The notes under the pieces were generated by a model that saw only the letters and a program-made list of their open reading frames with translations, was not told the DNA's origin and ran no database searches. From positions 1-7,304 of the forward strand of contig SKIY01000098.1 of NCBI GenBank assembly GCA_007116205.1: DNA of 7,304 bases. Direction: 5' to 3'. This stretch comes from Candidatus Izemoplasma sp. GTDB taxonomy: Bacteria > Bacillota_I > Bacilli_A > Izemoplasmatales > Izemoplasmataceae. Within the stretch, counting starts at the first letter, position 1. Each line of letters begins with the position of its first letter. Shown here piece after piece: positions 1 to 6,472 of this stretch. Made by a program: the position numbers and the translations under genes.

Positions 1-307
1 CTGCTTCTTCATGTTTAAACGCTGCTAATAAAACTTCTAAATCTTCTAATAAATCTTGATTCCCAACAATCGTACGCACACTACCTGCACCAACACCATA
101 CTTCTCCAAAGCTTCCATAGAAGCTTTTTTAACCCGTGGATGATTGGCTAATCCTAAATAATTATTACTTGAAAGATTAACAACTGATTGCCCATTTAAG
201 TTAATCACATTTGTACACGGACCATAATTAATCGGCAGCGTTCGATAAACCCCATCATCTTTAAGTTCTTGCACTTTGTCATCCATAAATTTCAAACGAT
301 TACTCAT
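1..307 (-). CDS. kbl: Glycine C-acetyltransferase (2-amino-3-ketobutyrate CoA ligase), 5' part; runs off the window
   Basis: A PLP-dependent alpha-oxoamine synthase that cleaves 2-amino-3-oxobutyrate with CoA to give glycine and acetyl-CoA, the second step of threonine breakdown in the cytosol. Only the first 102 residues are visible; family members are usually about 390-400 residues. They include the family signature SSNNYLGLANHP (about 46-57) and GAGSVRTIVG (about 73-82). The PLP-lysine and remaining catalytic residues lie beyond the window edge. The start ATG (307-305) overlaps the tdh stop by 8 nt and has a GGAGG ribosome binding site at 317-321 inside the end of tdh, so the two are translationally coupled. 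Related enzymes (8-amino-7-oxononanoate synthase, 5-aminolevulinate synthase) share this N-terminal signature. The tdh neighbour is what favours kbl. The histidine usually found just after the GSVR segment appears to be leucine (residue 87). Confidence 0.9.
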   Translation of the reverse strand, partial: MSNRLKFMDDKVQELKDDGVYRTLPINYGPCTNVINLNGQSVVNLSSNNYLGLANHPRVKKASMEALEKYGVGAGSVRTIVGNQDLLEDLEVLLAAFKHEEA

Positions 308-1382
308 AAACATCATCCTCCGGAACTAATACGATTTTTCCACAATTACCACTGCCCATTATCTCTGCAGCTTCATTAATATCTTGCAGTCTTAACTGGT
401 GGGTAATAATTTCATCTAAATGCAGTTTTCCTGATTCAATCAACGCTTTAACTTCATACCATGTATCATAAATTAATCGCCCAACAACACCGTATACATG
501 AATACCTTTAAAAACGATATCATTAGCCAAATCTAACTCAATTTTTTGTGCTGGTATCCCAAGTAAACTCATGCCACCACCAGCTTTAATGTATTTAAAC
601 GCCTGTTCGATCGCTGTTTTATTGCCACTAAACTCACCAACAACATCAACGCCACGTCCATCAGTTTCACTTAAAACACGCGCAATCACATCTTCTTCTA
701 AAGGGTTAATAACAACATCTGCCCCAAGCTTTTTAGCTAGATTACGACGATATTCATTCACTTCAATCGCAATCACTTTTTTCGCTTCATATGCATTCGC
801 TACATCAACACCCATTAATCCAATCGGCCCACACCCAACAATCGCAACCGTTTTATGCTTAATATCAAAGTGTTTTAAAGTGTGTACCGCGTTACCAAGT
901 GGTTCTTGTACTGATAAATGCAACGGATTTCCATCTTTATCATTAACAAAGCAATTTGCTGCAGGCATCTTAATATAACGCGCAAAACACCCATCAGTAT
1001 CTACACCAATAATTTTAGTGTTCTCACAAATGTGACCTTCTCCGCGTAAACAAAACTCGCATTCATTACAAATAATATGTGTTTCCGCACTTACAATGTC
1101 ACCGATTTTAACCCGATCAACTTTACTACCAATTTTAAGAATCTCACCACTAAATTCATGACCCACTGTTAATGGTAATTTCAAACGATTTTTTGCCCAG
1201 TCATCATATGTATAAATATGATAATCAGTACCACAAAATGACGCTGTTAAAACTTTAACCAATACTTCATCTGGTTTTAAATCCGTTGATATTACCTTTT
1301 TCTCAAAAGAAAAACCCTTTTTAGGCTCTCTTTTTACAACTGCCATCATTTCCAGTGTATTTTTACTATCTGATGTATGCAT
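300..1382 (-). CDS. tdh: L-threonine 3-dehydrogenase (zinc-dependent, medium-chain dehydrogenase family)
   Basis: Oxidises L-threonine with NAD+ to 2-amino-3-oxobutyrate, which Kbl, encoded directly downstream, converts to glycine and acetyl-CoA. The 360-residue protein is slightly longer than E. coli Tdh because of about 12 extra N-terminal residues. Visible landmarks: catalytic zinc ligands C50 (in CGTD), H75 and E76 (in VGHE), and E160 in the segment QEPLGNAVHT; four structural-zinc cysteines C105, C108, C111 and C119; and a Rossmann NAD-binding loop GCGPIGLMG (183-191). The C-terminal part has LGIP, FKGIHVYGVVGR and ITHQL segments matching Tdh rather than general alcohol dehydrogenases. 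The ATG at 1382 is chosen because AGGAG sits 8 nt upstream (1392-1396); the internal MM at residues 12-13 has no comparable site. An extended -10 promoter lies just upstream. Identity is firm from motifs plus the kbl partner. Confidence 0.95.
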   Translation of the reverse strand: MHTSDSKNTLEMMAVVKREPKKGFSFEKKVISTDLKPDEVLVKVLTASFCGTDYHIYTYDDWAKNRLKLPLTVGHEFSGEILKIGSKVDRVKIGDIVSAETHIICNECEFCLRGEGHICENTKIIGVDTDGCFARYIKMPAANCFVNDKDGNPLHLSVQEPLGNAVHTLKHFDIKHKTVAIVGCGPIGLMGVDVANAYEAKKVIAIEVNEYRRNLAKKLGADVVINPLEEDVIARVLSETDGRGVDVVGEFSGNKTAIEQAFKYIKAGGGMSLLGIPAQKIELDLANDIVFKGIHVYGVVGRLIYDTWYEVKALIESGKLHLDEIITHQLRLQDINEAAEIMGSGNCGKIVLVPEDDVYE

Positions 1383-1429
1383 AACTGTCAGCTCCTATCG
1401 ATATATAATAACGCTTTCATCACAAAAAT

Positions 1430-1438
1430 ATTATAACA
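1430..1438 (-). promoter_or_regulatory. Extended -10 promoter for tdh-kbl
   Basis: The minus strand reads TGTTATAAT here: a perfect TATAAT -10 (1430-1435) with the TG extension (1437-1438). There is no good -35 at 16-18 nt, which is common for extended -10 promoters. Transcription would start near 1423, giving a leader of about 40 nt before the tdh ATG. The flanks contain repeated short motifs (ATCGATAT at 1397-1404 and 1446-1453; ATAACGC at 1408-1414 and 1438-1444) that could be regulator sites, although this is inference. Confidence 0.6.
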
Positions 1439-1476
1439 TAACGCCATCGATATTAAAGCTTTTTTCATAATAACGT

Positions 1477-1514
1477 ACAAAGGGCTGCTAAGAAAAATCT
1501 TAGCAGCCCTTTGT
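1477..1514. repeat. Perfect 17-bp inverted repeat with AAAA/TTTT loop (strong hairpin)
   Basis: The arms 1477-1493 and 1498-1514 are fully complementary around a 4-nt loop, with a GC-rich core (GGGCTGC / GCAGCCC). It lies between the HTH-TPR regulator and tdh, upstream of the tdh promoter, so it may end transcripts of the upstream operon. However, neither strand has a clean U-run after the stem: the minus strand continues ACGTTATTATG and the plus strand CACAAAAAAGG. It is therefore at best an atypical terminator, and could instead be an RNA-protecting 3' hairpin. Confidence 0.75.
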
Positions 1515-1600
1515 CACAAAAAAGGAATATTTTAGTATGTGTGTGCGATTCCTAAAATGTCCCTTTAGCCCCGGACCCTTAATCCGCGTGTTACATTTAC
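1515..1600 (-). other. Possible structured leader or small RNA segment upstream of tdh (unidentified)
   Basis: This non-coding stretch belongs to the roughly 295-nt gene-free gap between the regulator and tdh. On the minus strand it can form GCG(G)ATT with AATCGC, closing over a GTCC/GGAC pairing. A competing stem AGGAAT/ATTCCT is followed by TTTTT, and a third option is TTTTAG/CTAAAA. The options share bases, so they are mutually exclusive, as in attenuators or riboswitch expression platforms. The stems are short and the U-tract stem has a 19-nt loop, so chance is a real possibility. No known riboswitch or T-box consensus was recognised. Confidence 0.25.
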
Positions 1601-1629
1601 ATTATGCAACAAGCGCATTTCAATAACAA
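1601..1629 (-). promoter_or_regulatory. Candidate sigma-A-type promoter reading toward the 1477-1600 region
   Basis: The minus strand has TTGTTA (1624-1629), a 17-nt spacer and CATAAT (1601-1606), a reasonable match to TTGACA-N17-TATAAT. A transcript would start near 1594 and run through the possible structured segment into the 17-bp hairpin, giving an RNA of about 120 nt if it stops there. It lies 3' of the regulator gene, so it is not needed for that gene. Confidence 0.35.
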
Positions 1630-1677
1630 CCCAGTTGTGTTAGTTTACAACATGTGTTTTTGATGGTTTAAAGGCTT

Positions 1678-2964
1678 TTAAATCTTTTTTTGGTGCATCT
1701 CATATCCTTTTTGTGCATAATTAAAGTATTTTAGTGCACTGTCAAGCGCTTTTTGATATTTCCGTTGTTTTTGATAAAATTCAATAATAATACTGAAAAT
1801 ATATTTAAAAACTGGAAAATCTTCAATTTTATGGAGATTTTTAAGTAACTTACTTGCATATTGTTCAAATAAATCAGGGTCATAATCTCCTGATAATTTA
1901 AAAAGTAATATACTATTTAGATGAAAATACACCAAATCTTCTTGAACAGTTTTAATAGACAAAGATTTTTTAAGCACCTGTATTGCTTCTTTAGTTCTCT
2001 CCATAGCAATTAAAATCTCTGCTTTATAAAAATGGTAAGACGGCACATTTATATAATGATCTGACAAAATAGCAAAAGCCTTTTCGTGCTTGTTTTGCCG
2101 GAAAAATAAATACGATTGTAAAAAGTGTAAATATCTTTGAATATTATGCGTTTCTTCATCTGTTGGATCAATGGTCATCGTTAATGTATTTAACATTCTT
2201 TGTGCCTCAGAAAACCTATTAATATCGATTAACACATTAATAACATTTGCATCTGCCTCAAGTTTTCTATATAAACTCGCTTGTTCTCCATGCAGTTGAG
2301 ATGCTCTCTTCCCGTAATCTATGGCGTCATAAGCGTAAAACAATCGCTTGCTACAAAGGGCTAAAAGCGAAGCACTCATTGCTGCTGCTTTGGGATTAAC
2401 TTGATACTCAAGATTTTTTAATAAGTGTTCTTTGGCTTCTGTTATGTGTAATTTATGAAACAAATTATGTCCTTTAATAAGATTATACTTCTGTTTTTGT
2501 GAAATAGAAAAATAGTCAATATATGCACCGATTTGTTCTAACGCTTCTTGATCATATTTTTTTTCATAAACCGCTTCATAGACAATTCCCATTAAAACAA
2601 AATCAATACAGACTAATGAGTAAAACAACCTATCGTATTGGTTTTTATATTTATCGTAAATACTTTTACTAAAAGCAATCTCACGAAAATAAACCGCTTC
2701 ATTAAAAGTATCTATATCATTACGGATGACAGAAATTTCATTTTCATCAATCAAAAAATCGACATCGACATGCTTAAAAATCAGTCGCAGTGTTTCGATG
2801 TTCGGGTAAATTTTACCGTTTTCTATGTCAGATATAATCGTGTGTGCCATATTTACACTTCTAGCAATACCTCGTAAAGAATAGCCTTTTTTTATCCGCT
2901 GCATGCGAAAAATCTTACCGAACATTTTGAGATTCTTTTTCCGGCTATCTTTTTCTGGTGGCAT
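1678..2964 (-). CDS. HTH-TPR transcriptional regulator, RRNPP-like architecture
   Basis: Probable DNA-binding regulator of 428 residues. Residues about 16-75 form an XRE/Cro-type helix-turn-helix, with the recognition region around YSLRGIARSVNMAHTIISDIENGK. From about 90 to 420 the chain is all-helical with TPR-like helical pairs, for example around 239-300, 309-335 and 385-417. This layout and length resemble peptide-sensing regulators such as NprR or PlcR, where the TPR part binds a small secreted peptide; that ligand role is inference. The ATG at 2964 is preceded by AGGAGG with a 6-nt gap. The gene follows the lipase-like gene by only 12 nt, so the two are almost certainly cotranscribed. 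No obvious signal-peptide-bearing small ORF was found next to it. It could equally respond to another ligand or protein. Specific target genes are unknown. Confidence 0.8.
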   Translation of the reverse strand: MPPEKDSRKKNLKMFGKIFRMQRIKKGYSLRGIARSVNMAHTIISDIENGKIYPNIETLRLIFKHVDVDFLIDENEISVIRNDIDTFNEAVYFREIAFSKSIYDKYKNQYDRLFYSLVCIDFVLMGIVYEAVYEKKYDQEALEQIGAYIDYFSISQKQKYNLIKGHNLFHKLHITEAKEHLLKNLEYQVNPKAAAMSASLLALCSKRLFYAYDAIDYGKRASQLHGEQASLYRKLEADANVINVLIDINRFSEAQRMLNTLTMTIDPTDEETHNIQRYLHFLQSYLFFRQNKHEKAFAILSDHYINVPSYHFYKAEILIAMERTKEAIQVLKKSLSIKTVQEDLVYFHLNSILLFKLSGDYDPDLFEQYASKLLKNLHKIEDFPVFKYIFSIIIEFYQKQRKYQKALDSALKYFNYAQKGYEMHQKKI

Positions 2965-2976
2965 AATAATCCTCCT

Positions 2977-3900
2977 TTACTGCTCTAGCCATTCACGAAT
3001 AATCGTATATGTAGATTTAGGATTTTTTTCATTTAACACTTCGTGTCTTGCATCTTTCACTTGATGTACAAATATCGAATTATTCGGAAATGCTACCTCA
3101 TAGCCTTTATGTACAGTATCTAAAGCAACCTGTGCAGTGTTTAATGGATCATCAGTACCTGAAATCAACATTAATGGCACTGCTTTCGTAGCTTCTATTG
3201 TCGCTTTTTGATTGACGATATCTACAAGCTTAAAGAACGACCGATAAAAACGTTTATTATACGCATAACCGCATAAAGGATCTTCAATATACCGCTTAAC
3301 ATTTACTTCATTATGACTCAACCAATCTAAACGTGTTTTTGAATCTGGTATTTTTTTAGCTAATCCATCATTTAATAGTTTAGCTAATTTACGATGTCTT
3401 TTTTTCATCGGCGTAAAGACACTACTTATGAACGCAATAAAGCGCATTGCTTTAATATACATTTTACTGTACTTAGGTAACGTTCCCATAAGAATAGCTT
3501 TTTCAACATCATGTTCAGTTTGCGTTAAATAATACCTTAACAAAATCGACCCCATACTATGTCCTAACATATAAACTGGAACATCTTTATATCTTCCGCG
3601 CAAATAGTCTTGAACATAATCTATATCTTTACTCATATTTATATGTGTATCATGCTTTCCCAAAATACCCACTGTGTCATGTGATTCTACACTTTTTCCA
3701 TGTTTTCGGTGATCATGCACAACAACCGCGAAATGATAATCTACCAAATACGCCGCAAAATCACGGTAACGCTCACCATATTCTCCCATCCCATGGAGAA
3801 TATGCAAAACACACTTTACTTGCTTGTCACTTGGCTCGTATGTTTTAACATGTAAATAGGACTCTTTAAATCCCCTAATAAAAGTTGAACGTTCTTTCAT
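2977..3900 (-). CDS. Alpha/beta hydrolase, monoacylglycerol-lipase-like (serine hydrolase)
   Basis: Likely lysophospholipase or monoacylglycerol lipase type enzyme (Hydrolase_4 / serine aminopeptidase S33 group), cytosolic, with no signal peptide. Numbered from the preferred start (307 residues), it shows the oxyanion-loop motif HGMGEYGERY (about 36-45), the nucleophile elbow GHSMGS with S115, an acidic residue in SGTDDPL (D250 likely), and the catalytic histidine in DARHE (H286). A helical cap region lies at about 145-220. A longer ORF begins at 3918, but the ATG at 3900 has AAGGGG 6 nt upstream, whereas the 3918 ATG has no properly spaced site. It is the first gene of a pair with the HTH-TPR regulator 12 nt downstream. 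No clear promoter was found in the short gap after the cyclophilin terminator, so transcription may depend on read-through or a weak promoter. The true substrate is unknown. Confidence 0.85.
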   Translation of the reverse strand: MKERSTFIRGFKESYLHVKTYEPSDKQVKCVLHILHGMGEYGERYRDFAAYLVDYHFAVVVHDHRKHGKSVESHDTVGILGKHDTHINMSKDIDYVQDYLRGRYKDVPVYMLGHSMGSILLRYYLTQTEHDVEKAILMGTLPKYSKMYIKAMRFIAFISSVFTPMKKRHRKLAKLLNDGLAKKIPDSKTRLDWLSHNEVNVKRYIEDPLCGYAYNKRFYRSFFKLVDIVNQKATIEATKAVPLMLISGTDDPLNTAQVALDTVHKGYEVAFPNNSIFVHQVKDARHEVLNEKNPKSTYTIIREWLEQ

Positions 3901-3906
3901 AAGACA

Positions 3907-3912
3907 CCCCTT
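3907..3912 (-). promoter_or_regulatory. Ribosome binding site deciding the hydrolase start at 3900
   Basis: AAGGGG on the minus strand sits 6 nt before the ATG at 3900. It would lie inside the coding region if the upstream ATG at 3918 were used, and that ATG has only a poor, too-close GAG. The site therefore favours the shorter 307-residue protein. Confidence 0.7.
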
Positions 3913-3951
3913 CATCACTCTAATTTTTCCCTAAAAACAATGCATAATAAT

Positions 3952-3971
3952 AAAAAGGCGAAAAATCGCCA
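3952..3971 (-). terminator. Intrinsic terminator of the cyclophilin gene
   Basis: On the minus strand a GGCGA/TCGCC stem (3957-3961 with 3966-3970) with a 4-nt loop is followed by TTTTT (3952-3956) and further T-rich sequence. It begins 4 nt after the cyclophilin stop codon. The A-run before the stem and the T-run after it also make it plausible in the opposite direction, but no plus-strand gene is present. It separates the cyclophilin transcript from the hydrolase-regulator operon. Confidence 0.85.
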
Positions 3972-3974
3972 TTT

Positions 3975-4505
3975 TTAATTAACGGTAGTCGGCGGATCAA
4001 ATGTCATTTTTTTCGTATCTATTGAAACGCTTTGAATCACAACATCATCAAATGGTGCATCTGTTTTATCAGTCTTCACATTCGCAATTTTATCCAACAC
4101 GTCAAAGCCCTTAACCACTCCACCAAAAGCAGCATATTTACCATCTAAATGTGGAGAGTCTTGATGCATAATAAAAAACTGACTAGTCGCAGAATTAGGA
4201 TCTGAGGTCCGTGCCATTGATATTACACCTCTAAAGTGTTTGAGCGGATTATCAAAACCATTGGATTTAAACTCTCCACGAATAGCTTTTACTTCTTTGT
4301 TCGAGCGACCACCTTGAATCATAAAACTAGAAATAATGCGATGAAACGTCGAGTTTTCAAAAACATTATCTTTAATCATATGAACCATATTACGTACTGT
4401 ATTCGGCGCAACCTCAGGAAATAATTGAATCTCCATTTTACCAAAATGTACAACTTCAATAGTTACAACTGGGTTCTTTGCGTTCGTATATGCTCCGTAA
4501 TCCAT
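3975..4505 (-). CDS. Cyclophilin-type peptidyl-prolyl cis-trans isomerase
   Basis: Catalyses cis-trans isomerisation of X-Pro bonds during protein folding. The 176-residue chain has no signal peptide or membrane segment, so it should be cytoplasmic. Cyclophilin landmarks in order: FHRII with the catalytic arginine R56, FMIQGG (61-66) with M62 and Q64, GVISMARTSDPNSATSQFFI (93-112) with Q109 and F111, and LDGKYAAFGGVVKG (120-133). The position of the human CypA tryptophan 121 is histidine (119) here, as in many bacterial members expected to bind cyclosporin weakly, and CypA H126 is tyrosine (124). The ATG at 4505 has GGAGGGG 5 nt upstream. A strong promoter lies about 60-90 nt upstream and a terminator directly follows, so it is a single-gene unit. 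The family assignment is firm; ppiB would be the usual bacterial name. Confidence 0.95.
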   Translation of the reverse strand: MDYGAYTNAKNPVVTIEVVHFGKMEIQLFPEVAPNTVRNMVHMIKDNVFENSTFHRIISSFMIQGGRSNKEVKAIRGEFKSNGFDNPLKHFRGVISMARTSDPNSATSQFFIMHQDSPHLDGKYAAFGGVVKGFDVLDKIANVKTDKTDAPFDDVVIQSVSIDTKKMTFDPPTTVN

Positions 4506-4568
4506 AAAATCCCCTCCGATTTTATTCTATTATGCTAACTGTTTAAAACACAGGCATAATGCATATTA

Positions 4569-4596
4569 ATTATATCATGAGTATCTAACATATCAA
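4569..4596 (-). promoter_or_regulatory. Sigma-A-type promoter for the cyclophilin gene
   Basis: The minus strand has TTGATA (4591-4596), a 16-nt spacer ending in TGA, then a perfect TATAAT (4569-4574). This is a near-consensus promoter with an extended -10. Transcription would start near 4562, giving a leader of about 57 nt before the ATG at 4505. Confidence 0.75.
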
Positions 4597-4633
4597 GCAC
4601 CTACATTTAGAAAGCTAATATTTATAAACAATG

Positions 4634-5389
4634 TTATTGTGAAGCATCGTCTTCACCCATCAGCCATTTTCCGGTTTGATTAAGTTGCATAAGTCTTAAA
4701 TAATATGCGTTTGGTTTCGTTACCGTATATTGAAAGGCTTTAGTAATGTCATAAAAACTCACAGCAGCAGCTTTATATACGTTTTGTATATACTCAATAT
4801 CTGCTCTGTTTCCATAAATATTTTTAGTTAAAACTGGTCGCTTTAACAAATCATACACACTATATTGTTTTTCAATCATTCCTAAAACACCATATAGGAA
4901 ATCACACATCGTATATACGCCGTCAATATAGGCTTCTACAACCGCATGCCCGTGATATGCTTTATCAATATCCGCAATATAAACCATGCGGCTAGGTATC
5001 TTTAAACACTGCAAAAGTGTACAACCCACGCGCGATATATCAGTGCACCAATCGGTACCTCTATCCAATATTTCTTTCTCCGTTCCCCCAAACATCATTG
5101 CTTCAAAGGGTGTTTCAAACTTTTGAATTGTTTGATAGATGTAATCTAATAAATTTCGAACCGTTTCTAAATCATCCTTACCCTCAAACTGTTTTGAAAA
5201 AGCATATAAATCATGAGATTTAACTGCTGATGATACCAGCTTTGGCGTTTTGTATAAAAAATCATAGGACTTCTCATCTAAAAAAATCATATTTTTAAGC
5301 AGATAATGATCGACAGAACCTTGATCATGTAAATCATTTCGAAACATCGTTTCATATGCTTTACCAAATACACCATAGCCTTTTTTCAT
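4634..5389 (-). CDS. Transglutaminase-like superfamily protein
   Basis: A 251-residue protein with the transglutaminase/papain-like fold signature. The Cys-His-Asp triad is inferred as C115 in GTDWCTDISR followed by LLQCLKIPSRMVYI (matching the family's G-x-C...L-x-IP-x-R pattern), H148 in YHGHAVVEAYIDG, and D163 in MCDF. The usual HAWVE is HAVVE here, lacking the tryptophan. No signal peptide or membrane segment is evident, so it is probably cytosolic. Residues 1-90 are not recognised. Bacterial members are often peptidases, amidases or cross-linkers, so the substrate cannot be stated. The start has GGAGGAG 6 nt upstream (5396-5402). The gene begins 23 nt after the Fic gene stop with no terminator or promoter visible between them, so the two are probably cotranscribed. 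Only a weak 5-bp hairpin surrounds the stop (4628-4640). Confidence 0.75.
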   Translation of the reverse strand: MKKGYGVFGKAYETMFRNDLHDQGSVDHYLLKNMIFLDEKSYDFLYKTPKLVSSAVKSHDLYAFSKQFEGKDDLETVRNLLDYIYQTIQKFETPFEAMMFGGTEKEILDRGTDWCTDISRVGCTLLQCLKIPSRMVYIADIDKAYHGHAVVEAYIDGVYTMCDFLYGVLGMIEKQYSVYDLLKRPVLTKNIYGNRADIEYIQNVYKAAAVSFYDITKAFQYTVTKPNAYYLRLMQLNQTGKWLMGEDDASQ

Positions 5390-5412
5390 AAACTACTCCT
5401 CCGAATATACAC

Positions 5413-6462
5413 TTAATCTTTTACAAGATTTAGTAATTGGATATTCTTATAAATAACTTCCTTACCTACTTGTTCAGAGACAATAAAACCTTCTTTTTCA
5501 AGTAATTTAAGATATTTTGTTGCTGTCGCTCTTGAAATACCAATATCATCTCTAAAAAATTCATTCTTTGTATACATATAAGAAAACAAATGTTCTACTA
5601 TCTCATAGCTATAAATGTTAGGAAGTCTCTTTCTCATTTCTTCTTTTGTAAGTTCAATAGATTGATTAATTCTTAAAATAAGATTAACTGTATGTTTAGA
5701 TGTCTCAGAAATACCTTTTAATATGTACATAACGAAATCTTCTATATAAATAAGATTTTCATTACATTTTCTCAATAGCTCATAATACTTATCTTTATGC
5801 TCAATAATATACTTGCTTAAGTATAAAATAGGTTGGTGAATTTTTTCCTTTAAAACTAAATATAAAATATTTAATATTCTTCCAGTTCTCCCATTACCAT
5901 CATAAAATGGATGAATACTTTCAAACTGAAAATGAATGAGCGCTAATTGAACAAGTGGATCATAGTCCTCATTATCATTAATAAATATTTCTAAATTTCG
6001 CATTAAGTCTCTAATCTCGATTTCTTCTTGAGGTGGTGTATGTACAATTTCATTGTTTTTATCGCTCATAATTACAGTTCCTGGTAGCTTTCTAATACCA
6101 CCTTTGTTAGGCTCGATGATTTCTTGAATCTCAACAAGGATATTTGTACTTATAAATCCGTTTTGTCTAATTAGCTCCAAACCATAATCTATCGCTTTCT
6201 TATAATTGATAACTTCTATTGGTTTCCCACCTAATGGTACTTTAGATACAATCTCTTTAAATATTTCATCATATGTTGTAATGATATTTTCAATTGCAGA
6301 TGAGTCTTTTGATTCACTTAAATTAATCAAGTTTAAAACCACATTTGGATTAGGCAACAATTTTAAGATGCCTTTTAGCTCACCAATGTGATGATTCGCT
6401 ATATTTGATTGTTTCAGTATTTCAACTTTGTTTAGATCGATACTAAAAGGTAATTTATTCAT
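5413..6462 (-). CDS. Fic family protein (predicted AMP-transferase) with N-terminal inhibitory motif and C-terminal winged helix
   Basis: Fic proteins transfer a nucleotide part, usually AMP from ATP, onto hydroxyl side chains of target proteins. The 349-residue chain carries the complete active-site motif HPFYDGNGRTGR (184-195: H184, D188, N190, R192, R195) and a flap-like segment IVHTPPQ (139-145). Residues 54-59 (SSAIEN) match the (S/T)xxxE(G/N) inhibitory helix placed N-terminal to the Fic core, with E58 as the expected inhibitory glutamate (class II Fic, as in Shewanella SoFic). About 285-340 looks like a winged helix, with ISRATATKYLKLLEKEGFI as its recognition part. The ATG at 6462 has GAGGGG 5 nt upstream. 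A strong promoter flanked by an inverted repeat precedes it, suggesting autoregulation. The gene is notably AT-rich compared with tdh and may be acquired. The target protein is unknown. Confidence 0.92.
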   Translation of the reverse strand: MNKLPFSIDLNKVEILKQSNIANHHIGELKGILKLLPNPNVVLNLINLSESKDSSAIENIITTYDEIFKEIVSKVPLGGKPIEVINYKKAIDYGLELIRQNGFISTNILVEIQEIIEPNKGGIRKLPGTVIMSDKNNEIVHTPPQEEIEIRDLMRNLEIFINDNEDYDPLVQLALIHFQFESIHPFYDGNGRTGRILNILYLVLKEKIHQPILYLSKYIIEHKDKYYELLRKCNENLIYIEDFVMYILKGISETSKHTVNLILRINQSIELTKEEMRKRLPNIYSYEIVEHLFSYMYTKNEFFRDDIGISRATATKYLKLLEKEGFIVSEQVGKEVIYKNIQLLNLVKD

Positions 6463-6472
6463 AAAAACCCCT

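Noticed and set aside
571..978. Plus-strand open frame of 135 codons inside tdh.
   Set aside because: It lies antisense to a clearly identified gene, gives a low-complexity Ser/Thr/Pro-rich translation, and has no ribosome binding site.
1537..1626. Plus-strand 29-residue ORF starting ATGTGTGTG, convergent with the regulator, considered as a signal peptide gene for it.
   Set aside because: The predicted peptide has no basic-hydrophobic secretion signal, the ribosome binding site is weak and too far away, and the same bases overlap the possible RNA structure. Likely chance.
2977..3918. Upstream ATG at 3918 as the start of the hydrolase.
   Set aside because: No well-spaced ribosome binding site precedes it, while the ATG at 3900 has AAGGGG at 6 nt and fits the length of homologues.
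4628..4640. ACAAT/ATTGT hairpin around the stop codon of the transglutaminase-like gene, considered as a terminator.
   Set aside because: Only 5 AT-rich base pairs with a mixed TTTATAAAT tail, too weak to call.
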